Shown one piece after another: positions 1 to 8,541 of a stretch of DNA of 64,000 bases. The stretch comes from Vibrio sp. D404a (GTDB lineage: Bacteria > Pseudomonadota > Gammaproteobacteria > Enterobacterales > Vibrionaceae). The position numbers and the translations under genes were made by a program. Location of the stretch: the NCBI RefSeq assembly GCF_030248535.1, contig NZ_JAHGAJ010000022.1:1-64000 (forward strand). Direction: 5' to 3'. How positions within the stretch are numbered: the stretch's first letter is position 1; each line of letters starts with the position of its first letter. The notes under the pieces are model-generated. The model ran no database searches. It worked only from the letters and a program-made list of their open reading frames with translations, and had not been told where the DNA came from.

Positions 1-184
1 CTCTGCCAAGGCGCCTTTTTATTTCAACACGTTAGGATGTTGTCCCGTTGTGTTCGGGTGCTTACTTTACGGATTGAGAAAGGATAGTCAAATAAAAATG
101 TGCATTTAAATTCCGTTTGCTGACATTTAAATCAAATTGCTGCACGTTCGGTCTAATAACACAGAAAACATACAGCAATTTGCA
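1..184. other. Intergenic left edge, partial terminator
   Basis: No gene is visible. The first bases (GGCGCC followed by a T run, about 10-22) look like the 3' arm of a plus-strand terminator whose gene lies outside the window. Two copies of CATTTAAAT occur near 104-132. No convincing minus-strand terminator for viaA is seen. Confidence 0.4.
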
Positions 185-1630
185 TCACCATTTTTTCATT
201 AAGCGACCAACAAGGCTTGGATGGTAGGACCAACAATGATCAAACATGCTCATTAATTGCGGGTTTCCATACTTAGAGAGGCTGACCGCATGGAAGCGGT
301 TCTTATGTTGCTTTAGTTTCTCTACCTGAGCGATCATCTCATCCGATTGCTTAGGTGCGATAAAATCAGAAAGCACGACTAAATCGGCATTCTTGTATTT
401 ATCGCCCATCATCAAATCAATGGACTTCATAAGCACAGGCTCTAAATCTGTACCGCCGTGGAATGAGTAGCTCAAGAAGTCACTCGCTTCACGTAACCCA
501 TCCTGACGCGTCAATTCGTAGGTGATCTGCTCTGAAGAGAATAGAATCACATAACAATCACGCTCTTCAGCCAGTGCTATCTGCATCAACGCATAAGCCA
601 TCGCTTTGGCTGATTGTTCAGGGAAACCACTCATAGATCCAGAAGCGTCCACACAAACGATAAACGGACCTTTTTCGATATCAACACTCTTGGCATCTGG
701 CTTCTGCGCTTTAACTTTACGCAGCGTGCGAGATTTACCTTGAGAGCGATAACTCAGAAGACGTTTATCTGCTAGATGCTTATAGAAAATCACTTCCAGT
801 TCAGGATAAGCCAAGAACATGGTTTCGTTTGGTAGCATCTTGTTGAGATCATCACTTTCATGAATCCCAACAATATCATCGACCGCTTCATCTGCTTTCT
901 CTTCCACCATTTGAAGCTCTTCGACCGGTGCTTTGTGTAGTGAAGGATCATCTTCTAAGCCAGCCATACGACCCAGCTTCTCGGCGATCTCTTGAAGCCC
1001 TTTGTGCTTGTTAAGAAACTCTGCATGGCGCTTCATTACTGTAAGGTCAGTTTTGCTCAGCTTGGCTGATGCCATGTCCCACAAACGCCCTACGCTGCCT
1101 TCATCTCCAGACTCCGTCACTTTGTCCATGTTCTTCATGGTTTCCATGCGCTGGTAAAGGTCTGCAAGCACTTTCTCTTTGCTCGCTTCAAGTTCGGTCA
1201 CTTGAGCCTGTTTGATCGCTTCTGACAGGGATTGGTACCACTGATCGCAGAAGTAATGTGGGAACATCGCGTTATACACGCCTTTATTGTGTTCAATAAG
1301 GCGGCGTGCTTGTAGATAGAAGGCTGAGTGCCACTCTAGCTTTTTAATAACGTCGTCAATCTCTTCAAAAAACTGCTCTTCATTCCAGTGAATTACTTCC
1401 TGATAAAGCGCAATTTCTTGCTGAAAACGGTCGGTCTCACACACTTTAGTCACGCGCTTTTTCACCTTACCGCGCCATTTTACTAAGTGGTTCTTAACCG
1501 AGGTTTTTACCCCTTTGTTCTCAGCGGCCATCATCACCTGAGAACGAGCCAATAAGTCATTCATTGCAGTATCAATGATGCCAGAGTCTGCCACCATTAA
1601 AGCCAGATTTAATCCGTCTGCTCCTAACAT
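185..1630 (-). CDS. viaA: ViaA, VWA-domain partner of the MoxR ATPase RavA
   Basis: 481 residues, the usual length of ViaA. The C-terminal von Willebrand A domain carries a MIDAS metal site: DASGS at residues 328-332, the GGTD threonine near 394 and SDFIAP at 421-426. The N-terminal half is helical and charged, as in the family. The start ATG follows an AGGGGA Shine-Dalgarno sequence. It begins 11 bp after the ravA stop, so the two are cotranscribed. In E. coli RavA-ViaA interacts with respiratory complexes (fumarate reductase, Nuo) and affects aminoglycoside sensitivity; the same cytoplasmic chaperone-like role is inferred here. Confidence 0.93.
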   Translation of the reverse strand: MLGADGLNLALMVADSGIIDTAMNDLLARSQVMMAAENKGVKTSVKNHLVKWRGKVKKRVTKVCETDRFQQEIALYQEVIHWNEEQFFEEIDDVIKKLEWHSAFYLQARRLIEHNKGVYNAMFPHYFCDQWYQSLSEAIKQAQVTELEASKEKVLADLYQRMETMKNMDKVTESGDEGSVGRLWDMASAKLSKTDLTVMKRHAEFLNKHKGLQEIAEKLGRMAGLEDDPSLHKAPVEELQMVEEKADEAVDDIVGIHESDDLNKMLPNETMFLAYPELEVIFYKHLADKRLLSYRSQGKSRTLRKVKAQKPDAKSVDIEKGPFIVCVDASGSMSGFPEQSAKAMAYALMQIALAEERDCYVILFSSEQITYELTRQDGLREASDFLSYSFHGGTDLEPVLMKSIDLMMGDKYKNADLVVLSDFIAPKQSDEMIAQVEKLKQHKNRFHAVSLSKYGNPQLMSMFDHCWSYHPSLVGRLMKKW

Positions 1631-1641
1631 AGAGGTTCCCC

Positions 1642-3300
1642 TTACTCGAAGTATTGGCTCATGAATTTGATACGCTGAACGATCTTACTGCTTTTAACCT
1701 GAGTGGTTTCAAGATCCTGAGTGATGGCTTGCAGGCTTGCTTCCATCGATTTTGGCAGTTCAGGGTCAATAAAGTTGTGCGGTAACGCGCCGTGGAAATC
1801 TGAGCGTACCTTCTTCAGGTTGAATTCTGCATCTTGCAGTTGTTTCAGAGCCGCCTCTGCGCCCGTTAACCATTTATCGTAAAGTTCTTTGTCTAAACCA
1901 TCAGAGGTCACGACGCTAACCAGTACAGAGCGATTCGCAATGTCTTTGATAACAAGTTGGTTAGAAGCGTCAAGATCCAGTTTTAGACGGCACAGGTTTT
2001 TGTTTTCATTTACATAACCGTAAATATCGCCATGACCTTCTTTGATTACTCGATCAAAGTCGTCCTTCGCCACATAAACCCAACGGCTATCGCCTTTTTC
2101 TGATTCAGATACAGACATGTTGCTCTGCAGCAATACCAATTTCACTAAGTTGTATGCACTGCCTACGCTGTACATCTTGGCATTCTTAATATCGTGTTGG
2201 TAAATGTCTTTGCGCAGTAAGCCACTACTGGTTTCCATAGACAATGAAACTGAAAGCGTGTTTTCTACGTCTTCTTGAATGTCTTCAAGCTCTTCACGCG
2301 CTATTTCGATTTGGTGCTTAGATTCTTGCTGATCAAACGCACGGTTCAATGCGAACTCTTTAACTACGCCGCGCACTACGTCACGAGACTCTGGGCTATG
2401 CCATAAACAGTCTTGCAGCAGCAAGATATCCAGTGGATTGACGGTATCTCGACCACTAAAGAAGGCACTCGCTTTCAACAGCTTCACCGCTTTCTTCCAA
2501 CGACGGTCAGACACGTACAGGTCAGATTCTGACAAGCCAGAACCTTGCTTCTTAACCGTCTCTTCAAGCATGGTTTTCAGCTCGTAAAGCTTATCGAATG
2601 CATTGTCATTCAGTTCTAAGCGATCCAGCTCTTTCTGCCATTGGTGATATTCAATATCCGTGATAGCAAGACCCGGTGGGATCGTCGCTTCTTGAGGCGT
2701 ACCTGTCGTCAACATCGACTTGAAGTTCTGTTTGTTTTGAATGCGATTTACAAACACGCGAACCAACATACGGTCGTAAAGTGCTTCTAGGCCGCTGTCT
2801 TCATCTGGCAATTCATTCGAGGCAGAGACAAGCAGACGCATTGGCACGCGCTCGATGTCGCTGCCGTTTTTAAAGGTCTTTTCGTTAACAACAGTCAGTA
2901 GTGTATTAAGGATTGCTGGGCCGGCTTTCCAGATCTCGTCAAGGAAAACCACTTGAGCCGTCGGTAAGTAACCGTCAGTCAAGCGCACGTAACGACCGTT
3001 ATCTTTTAATTCTTGGATACTCAAAGGACCGAAAACTTCTTCCGGTGTTGAGAATCGCGTCATGAGGTATTCGAAGTAGCTGCTGTTATCAAAAGCTTGT
3101 ATTAAACGTTTCGCGATTAGACTTTTCGCGATACCAGGAGGACCAAGCAAGAAAACACTCTCCCCTGCGAGTGCAGCTAATAAACAAAGTTTGATGGTGT
3201 CTTCACGTTCGTAAACACCGTCAGATAAAGCCTGAGCAAGCTTATTGATTCGTTCGGAGAGCAATGCTTTGTCAGCATGGGAAGATACAGAAGGGTTCAT
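1642..3300 (-). CDS. ravA: RavA, MoxR-family AAA+ ATPase
   Basis: About 552 residues. Walker A GPPGIAKS lies near residues 53-61, Walker B VVFLDEIW near 118-125 and a sensor-1 ASNE near 161-164, the classic MoxR AAA+ layout; the rest matches the RavA triple-helical and LARA-type C-terminal half. I chose ATG at 3300, about 13 bp after GGAG; an in-frame GTG one codon earlier (3303) is also possible. It is the first gene of the ravA-viaA operon. Known role: hexameric ATPase acting with ViaA on respiratory complexes; in E. coli it also binds the lysine decarboxylase LdcI. Confidence 0.93.
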   Translation of the reverse strand: MNPSVSSHADKALLSERINKLAQALSDGVYEREDTIKLCLLAALAGESVFLLGPPGIAKSLIAKRLIQAFDNSSYFEYLMTRFSTPEEVFGPLSIQELKDNGRYVRLTDGYLPTAQVVFLDEIWKAGPAILNTLLTVVNEKTFKNGSDIERVPMRLLVSASNELPDEDSGLEALYDRMLVRVFVNRIQNKQNFKSMLTTGTPQEATIPPGLAITDIEYHQWQKELDRLELNDNAFDKLYELKTMLEETVKKQGSGLSESDLYVSDRRWKKAVKLLKASAFFSGRDTVNPLDILLLQDCLWHSPESRDVVRGVVKEFALNRAFDQQESKHQIEIAREELEDIQEDVENTLSVSLSMETSSGLLRKDIYQHDIKNAKMYSVGSAYNLVKLVLLQSNMSVSESEKGDSRWVYVAKDDFDRVIKEGHGDIYGYVNENKNLCRLKLDLDASNQLVIKDIANRSVLVSVVTSDGLDKELYDKWLTGAEAALKQLQDAEFNLKKVRSDFHGALPHNFIDPELPKSMEASLQAITQDLETTQVKSSKIVQRIKFMSQYFE

Positions 3301-3591
3301 CACAGCAAAACTCCGGAAACGTTCAAGATAATTATGATTGTAGATATGTTTTTATACATTTGTTAGCACTTTGTTACAAGTGTATTTTTTTGTTGAGTCG
3401 CATTTATATCAGATGGTTAGGTTGGTAATTTTGGTGTAATCAAAGATTCCAAATTTGAGAATAGAGTCACAATGTGTGATGAGTGAGTGTGAACCCATTC
3501 GGAAATTTTCTTTTATTTTCGACATGTTTGGCGTTAAGGTGGTCGACGTCTTATATATCCGACAATTGGCAAGGAAAGTGGCTACCACTGC

Positions 3592-4107
3592 ATGAAAACA
3601 ATAATCCACAAATGGAAGAGCATCTCACTTGTAGAAGAGAGTGTTACATTACCTACCGGGGCTTCGATAACCCATACCACAATCCAACATCCCGGCGCAG
3701 CCGTCATACTCCCAATCACGTCCGAAGGAAAGGTCATTCTAATTAACCAATTTCGACCTTCTCTTAAAAAATGGATCCTAGAGCTTCCAGCAGGAACAAT
3801 GGAAGCCGGCGAAACGCCGTTAGATTGTGCCCAGCGAGAACTAGAAGAAGAGACGGGCTACAGCGCACAACAATTTCAGAGTTTAGGCCAAGTGACTCCT
3901 CTCGCCGGCTTTTGTGATGAGATTCAACACCTCTTCGTCGCGTCAGACCTTAATCTAACGACTCGCTGCAGTTGTGATGAGGATGAAGTGATTGAAGTTC
4001 TTGAGCTGACGATTGAAGAGCTTCAACAAAAAATAAGAAACGATCAAATTACTGATACCAAAACGATCGCGTGTTTAAGTAAAGCCCAACTTTGTGGCTA
4101 CCTATAG
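3592..4107 (+). CDS. Nudix hydrolase, ADP-ribose pyrophosphatase-like
   Basis: 171 residues. A complete Nudix box runs from G68 to Y90 (G-x5-E-x7-REL-x-EE-x-GY), which binds Mg2+ and hydrolyses nucleoside diphosphates linked to another moiety. The PITSEGKVILINQFRP stretch before the box is typical of the ADP-ribose/ADP-sugar pyrophosphatase group, so ADP-ribose or a similar sugar nucleotide is the likely substrate; this is inference. The gene ends 9 bp before the threonine aldolase start, so the two are probably one transcript. No strong Shine-Dalgarno sequence is near the ATG (GGAA about 16 bp upstream). Confidence 0.85.
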   Translation: MKTIIHKWKSISLVEESVTLPTGASITHTTIQHPGAAVILPITSEGKVILINQFRPSLKKWILELPAGTMEAGETPLDCAQRELEEETGYSAQQFQSLGQVTPLAGFCDEIQHLFVASDLNLTTRCSCDEDEVIEVLELTIEELQQKIRNDQITDTKTIACLSKAQLCGYL

Positions 4108-4116
4108 GAGAGAAAA

Positions 4117-5121
4117 ATGGATTTCCGTTCTGATACTGTAACGAAACCAAGTCAGGCAATGCGCGACGTTATGGCGAATGCCGAGGTCGGTGATGATGTA
4201 TATGGTGATGACCCTACCGTTAACGATTTAGAACAGTGGGCAGCGAAGGAAACAGGCTTCGAAGCGGCTATGTTTACGTCTTCAGGCACGCAAGCCAACC
4301 TTTTAGGCTTGATGGCACACTGTGGCCGTGGTGATGAATACCTATGTGGTCAACAAGCCCACAACTATAAATATGAAGCTGGCGGTGCCGCGGTGCTCGG
4401 TTCCATTCAACCTCAACCTATCGAAAATAACCCAGACGGCACACTCGACTTTGGAAAACTAGAAAGTGCGATCAAACCAGACGACAGCCACTTTGCACGC
4501 ACAACTCTATTGAGCCTAGAAAACACCATCAACGGTAAAGTTCTCCCTCTCTCTTACTTAACTGAAGCTCGTGCGTTCACCAATAAACATGGCTTGAAGC
4601 TGCACCTTGATGGCGCTCGTGTATACAACGCAGCCGCTGCTCTTGATGTGCACGTCAAAGAAATTGCACAACACTTTGATTCAATGACCATCTGTTTATC
4701 TAAAGGGTTAGGCGCTCCGGTTGGCTCACTGCTTCTAGGAAGCAAAGAGTACATTGCAAAGGCGCGTCGACTGAGGAAAATGGTTGGTGGCGGTATGCGC
4801 CAAGCAGGCATCTTAGCGGCAGCAGGTAAAATGGCGCTAACGGAAAACGTTGAACAACTAAAAGCAGACCACAAAAACGCGAAAGACCTCGCGATTGGCC
4901 TCAGCGAGCTACCGGGTTTCTCAGTGAACCCAGACTTTGTTGAAACTAACATTGTGTTCGCCAAGCTAGACCACAGTGTCGACATCGCAGCAATCGCGAA
5001 TAAGTTGGCAGCAAAAGAGATCACTATTACACCAAGCAACCCGATTCGCTTTGTGACACACCGTGATATCTCTAGCGAAGACATCGCTCGCTTTTTAGTG
5101 GAATTAAAGGCCGCACTTTAG
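4117..5121 (+). CDS. ltaE: Low-specificity L-threonine aldolase
   Basis: 334 residues, the normal length. This PLP enzyme splits L-threonine and L-allo-threonine to glycine and acetaldehyde. The protein opens with MDFRSDTVTKPS and has the SKG motif with the Schiff-base lysine at about K196, LHLDGAR at 162-168 and a conserved SSGTQAN at 55-61. GGAGAG stands just before the ATG. It follows the Nudix gene by 9 bp and is closed by a strong hairpin terminator. Confidence 0.93.
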   Translation: MDFRSDTVTKPSQAMRDVMANAEVGDDVYGDDPTVNDLEQWAAKETGFEAAMFTSSGTQANLLGLMAHCGRGDEYLCGQQAHNYKYEAGGAAVLGSIQPQPIENNPDGTLDFGKLESAIKPDDSHFARTTLLSLENTINGKVLPLSYLTEARAFTNKHGLKLHLDGARVYNAAAALDVHVKEIAQHFDSMTICLSKGLGAPVGSLLLGSKEYIAKARRLRKMVGGGMRQAGILAAAGKMALTENVEQLKADHKNAKDLAIGLSELPGFSVNPDFVETNIVFAKLDHSVDIAAIANKLAAKEITITPSNPIRFVTHRDISSEDIARFLVELKAAL

Positions 5122-5155
5122 TTAGCCACCGCTAAACCAATTAGCAGAAAACCTC

Positions 5156-5195
5156 AAACCCTATGTAGTTAGTCACAACATAGGGTTTATTTTTA
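5156..5195 (+). terminator. Terminator after ltaE
   Basis: Perfect 11-bp stem (5156-5166 with 5178-5188), 11-nt loop, followed by TTTATTTTTA on the plus strand. Confidence 0.85.
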
Positions 5196-5382
5196 CCTTC
5201 CTAGTTACTCCCTACCCACCAACCATACAAAAGTTAGCCTGCATAACCCTGTGCTAAACTCACTAAACCTAAGCCGTTGATTGTTTTTCTGGCGATATAT
5301 AGCGGTGCAAAGCCTATATAGCTTTACACGCCCTATTGAACCCTTACAATGTGCTCAAAATATTTTTACAAGGTTTATCTCT

Positions 5383-6318
5383 ATGTCTATCCAATGGTTT
5401 CCGGGCCACATGCACAAAGCCCGCAAAGAAATCGAAGAAGTTATCCCTAAAGTTGACGTAATCATTGAAGTTCTGGATGCACGAATCCCTTTCAGTTCTG
5501 AAAACCCAATGATTGCGGAGATCAAAGCAGGTAAACCAGTCGTTAAAGTACTCAACAAGCGTGACTTAGCCGATCCTGAGCTTACTCAAATGTGGATCGA
5601 ACACTTTGAGAAAGAGCAAGGCGTTAAAGCGATCGCGATTACCACCAGCAATAAAGAAGAAGTCAATCACATCATGGAGTTAGTGCGTAAACTGGCACCG
5701 CACCGTGAAGAAATTGGTAAAAACATTCGTACGATGATCATGGGTATCCCAAACGTGGGTAAATCTACCATCATCAACTGTTTGGCTGGTCGCACTATTG
5801 CTGTAACGGGTAACCAACCTGCAGTAACGCGTCGCCAACAGCGTATCAACCTACAAAATGGTGTTGTTCTGTCAGACACTCCGGGGATTCTATGGCCAAA
5901 AGTAGAAAACCCACACAGTGGTTTCCGCCTAGCTGCGACAGGAGCAGTGAAAGATACAGCGATGGAATACGATGAAGTGGCATTCTACACAGTCGAGTAC
6001 TTAGCGAAGCAATACCCTCACCTATTGAAAGAGCGTTACCAAATCGAAGAACTTCCAGAGTCAGACATTGAGCTAATGGAAGAGATTGGCCGCAAGCGTG
6101 GAGCACTGCGCGCAGGTGGTCACATCGACCTGCACAAGTGTTCAGAGATTCTTTTACACGAACTTCGTAACGGTACACTTGGCCAAGTAACGCTTGAACT
6201 ACCAGAGATGATCACAAAAGAGCTGATCGAAGTAGAAGAGGAAGCGTTACGTAAGGCAGAAGAAAAAGCGAAGAAGAAAGAAGAACGCCGTAAGCGTTAC
6301 CTAAAGAATAAGCGCTAA
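5383..6318 (+). CDS. ylqF: Circularly permuted ribosome-biogenesis GTPase YlqF/RbgA
   Basis: 311 residues from the ATG at 5383. The reading frame is open upstream to 5281, but the conserved start MSIQWFPGHMHKARKE of this family begins at 5383. The GTPase motifs are in permuted order: G4 NKRD at 58-61, then G1 GIPNVGKS at 121-128, then G3 DTPG at 165-168. The C-terminus is very basic (KKKEERRKRYLKNKR), as expected for RNA binding. In Bacillus RbgA acts in late 50S subunit assembly; the same role is inferred here. Confidence 0.9.
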   Translation: MSIQWFPGHMHKARKEIEEVIPKVDVIIEVLDARIPFSSENPMIAEIKAGKPVVKVLNKRDLADPELTQMWIEHFEKEQGVKAIAITTSNKEEVNHIMELVRKLAPHREEIGKNIRTMIMGIPNVGKSTIINCLAGRTIAVTGNQPAVTRRQQRINLQNGVVLSDTPGILWPKVENPHSGFRLAATGAVKDTAMEYDEVAFYTVEYLAKQYPHLLKERYQIEELPESDIELMEEIGRKRGALRAGGHIDLHKCSEILLHELRNGTLGQVTLELPEMITKELIEVEEEALRKAEEKAKKKEERRKRYLKNKR

Positions 6319-6347
6319 TTCTGACTCGCGGGTTCTACTATCTATTA

Positions 6348-6437
6348 ATGAGCTTTCATGCTCTAGAAACCGGAGCTAACTCGTTCTAGAAACTGAAGCT
6401 CACATGTTTTAGAAACTTAGCCCTCACGCTCTAGAAC
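6348..6437. repeat. Four imperfect 23-bp tandem repeats
   Basis: Units at 6348-6370, 6371-6393, 6394-6416 and a shorter 6417-6437. Each ends in the core (C/T)T(C/T)TAGAA(A)C and carries AGCT or a variant near its left end. The spacing of 23, 23 and 22 bp puts the cores about two helical turns apart. They lie just after ylqF and 144 bp before the diguanylate cyclase. Confidence 0.85.
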
Positions 6438-6454
6438 TCGCATCTAGAGCGTGA
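6424..6454. other. Perfect 11-bp inverted repeat overlapping the last repeat unit
   Basis: TCACGCTCTAG (6424-6434) pairs with CTAGAGCGTGA (6444-6454) across a 9-nt loop. There is no T tract, so this is not a standard terminator. It could stop or stabilise the ylqF transcript, or act as a protein site. Confidence 0.7.
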
Positions 6455-6580
6455 CATTGTCACTAAACGCTTCACTGATAGAACTAACACCCTGTCACAT
6501 AAATAAAATCTAAAATTTACATTACTGAGTTTCATAGACATACTGACGCACTATTTTGTGATCCTGTTGCGAATTTTAAG

Positions 6581-7675
6581 ATGCGTTCATATCCCGGTTT
6601 TCAAAACCAGCGTTTCAAAACCTATTTTGATAATGAAATATACCTACCGTATGTGAATTTCATCTACCTACCAATCACCATTTTTCTCGCCTTTGTCATC
6701 ACCGATTTCATTCATTTTGGTGACCAGTGCATTATGCCAATTCTTCTGCGTGTCGTTCTTGCTGGAATGATGGCAGGAGCCGCTTACTACTGCATAAATC
6801 ATCGACCAAATGTACTTCAACAATTAGAGAGTGTAACGCTGATCACGAGCGCACTTTTTCTCGTTGTTGTGGGAAGAATCGCAATAGGGTTTGGAAATTA
6901 TGACTACCAGGGTGGCGTCATTCTGGTCATGATCTATATCGGGACTTTCTCTCGCCTGTCTGCACGATACAGTTTGATTACCCTAACCTGCATACTCGCT
7001 AGCTACCTTATTGGTCTATCACCGTTGCTGTATGCTGCAGAACCAGCACACGAGCTCGAGATCATCTCAATTTACCTTTCAACCTATGTCTTGGTCGCTG
7101 CCGCGTGTTTGAGAAGAGAGTTAGAAGTTCACAAACGTTTCTCTCAGTCTGAACAACTGCGCAAACAAGCGATACAACTTAGGAAGCAATCGAGCCTTTT
7201 CGAAGCGCTCTCATACCAAGATGCGTTAACAGGCTGCTACAACCGACTTTACTTACACCAAGTTATCGAGCCAAACATTAACCGTCGCCAATCCATGACG
7301 ACGATTATGATCGACATCGACCACTTTAAATCAATAAACGATACATACGGCCACCAAACGGGCGATATGGTTATTAAAGACATAGCACATGCAATTCAAG
7401 CTAAACTGCCTCAATCTAGCAACCTATTCCGTTATGGCGGCGAAGAGTTCCTAATTGTGTCTCAGGGTTTGGATGTCAAACAAGCACAACAACTGGCAGA
7501 TGATTTACTAAGCTCACCTGATGCAGTAACACTGGATGTGACGGTGTCTGTGGGAGTGAAGCATATTGAGCGCGCTATTGGTTCGGTAGAACAGTTGATA
7601 GAAGATGCCGACAGAGCACTCTATCAATCGAAGAAGAATGGTCGTAACTGTATTTCTTGGTGCCAAGTCGCTTAG
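6581..7675 (+). CDS. Membrane-anchored GGDEF diguanylate cyclase
   Basis: 364 residues. The N-terminal half (about 25-180) has roughly five or six hydrophobic segments and no recognised soluble sensor. After a charged linker the GGDEF domain runs from about 210 to the end, with the active-site GGEEF at 286-290, DALTGCYNR at 214-222 and DIDHFKSINDTYGH around 245-258. It should make cyclic di-GMP from GTP. I do not see the usual RxxD inhibitory site upstream of GGEEF. Monocistronic; its target process cannot be told from context. Confidence 0.9.
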   Translation: MRSYPGFQNQRFKTYFDNEIYLPYVNFIYLPITIFLAFVITDFIHFGDQCIMPILLRVVLAGMMAGAAYYCINHRPNVLQQLESVTLITSALFLVVVGRIAIGFGNYDYQGGVILVMIYIGTFSRLSARYSLITLTCILASYLIGLSPLLYAAEPAHELEIISIYLSTYVLVAAACLRRELEVHKRFSQSEQLRKQAIQLRKQSSLFEALSYQDALTGCYNRLYLHQVIEPNINRRQSMTTIMIDIDHFKSINDTYGHQTGDMVIKDIAHAIQAKLPQSSNLFRYGGEEFLIVSQGLDVKQAQQLADDLLSSPDAVTLDVTVSVGVKHIERAIGSVEQLIEDADRALYQSKKNGRNCISWCQVA

Positions 7676-7733
7676 TGCCTCGATAGCTTAGTAACTGAGG
7701 TTATTACTAGCTCATCTTACAATACTCAGAGAC

Positions 7734-7760
7734 AAAAAAGCCCCGAGACTAATCTCAGGG
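7734..7760 (-). terminator. Terminator after the GNAT gene
   Basis: On the minus strand, an 8-bp stem (7741-7748 with 7753-7760, one G-U pair), 4-nt loop, then a run of six T. Confidence 0.85.
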
Positions 7761-7813
7761 CCGTCGATTCACAGTTAACACCAGTAACTGACTCTATGTT
7801 GCTTCCTACTGAA

Positions 7814-8359
7814 TTAACATGCCGGTGTAGGTTGCGTTCTCTCTGCAAGGTTCGCAGGTGAAGGCCAAGAATAGACCTTCTCTTTCACTTTGCTGCCACA
7901 AGGCGCATCCCAGATCTGCTCTAGCTCTTCTTTGCCACCAATAGATTCATAGAAAGCGATCGCCTGCTTGTTCTTAGACATGACTTCTAAGTACAACCCG
8001 CTGTCTGCGTAGTATTGCTCAAGCCTTTCTGACAGCTCTGATAATAGACGCTTTCCAACACCACGACCGCGATAATTATTATCAACATGCAATGCATCGA
8101 TAAAAGTCCCACGATCGAAGTTGTGGTTGCCAAATGCACACACAAAGCCCACAAGTAAGCCGCCCTCTTCCAAAAGAAGAACGTGCTGATTGAATGGTGG
8201 GTTGATAAGTCTTGTTTGCCAAATGACAGATCTGTCTTCTAGAACATCCTGGTCTAGGTATTGATCGGCAAGAATGCCTCGGTAGTAATTTTTCCAGCTG
8301 TCTGCGTGTAACTGTGCGATACGCTCGTAATCTTTATATTCAGCTACTCTAATTTCCAT
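7814..8359 (-). CDS. GNAT-family N-acetyltransferase
   Basis: 181 residues with a complete GNAT fold. The acetyl-CoA pyrophosphate-binding motif RGRGVGKRLL lies at about 97-106, preceded by the β4 strand GTFIDALHVDNNYR, and NKQAIAFYESIG is the typical motif-B helix. The substrate is unknown: the family acetylates amines on small molecules, peptides or proteins. Convergent with the diguanylate cyclase and divergent from the desaturase. It stands alone with its own terminator. Confidence 0.85.
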   Translation of the reverse strand: MEIRVAEYKDYERIAQLHADSWKNYYRGILADQYLDQDVLEDRSVIWQTRLINPPFNQHVLLLEEGGLLVGFVCAFGNHNFDRGTFIDALHVDNNYRGRGVGKRLLSELSERLEQYYADSGLYLEVMSKNKQAIAFYESIGGKEELEQIWDAPCGSKVKEKVYSWPSPANLAERTQPTPAC

Positions 8360-8480
8360 TTATTAGCCCTTGTCACTTCCATTTATTTACAACTTCTACA
8401 TTTAATACTACTTACCCACAAAATTAAAGCAAAACATACTATTAAAACCCGACAGCTAATAGGTCCTTACACTTTGATTC

Positions 8481-8508
8481 TTGACTTACACGTGTACGCT
8501 GATATTCT
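8481..8508 (+). promoter_or_regulatory. Desaturase promoter with FabR-like operator
   Basis: A -35 TTGACT (8481-8486) and a -10 TATTCT (8503-8508) are 16 bp apart. The 18-mer GACTTACACGTGTACGCT at 8483-8500 matches the FabR consensus AGCGTACACGTGTACGCT at 15 of 18 positions and lies over the -35 and spacer, the right place for a repressor. FabR controls unsaturated fatty acid genes in E. coli; the match is seen, binding is inferred. Confidence 0.72.
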
Positions 8509-8541
8509 AGCGCACATATGTAAGCTCAATGGAATATGCTA

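Noticed and set aside
3483..3746. 87-codon frame upstream of and overlapping the Nudix gene
   Set aside because: It overlaps the well-supported Nudix start in another frame and has no family features.
4554..5084. 176-codon minus-strand frame
   Set aside because: Lies fully inside ltaE on the opposite strand; a shadow of the coding bias of the real gene.
6348..6437. CRISPR-like appearance of repeats
   Set aside because: The units are directly adjacent with no unique spacers, and there are no cas genes.
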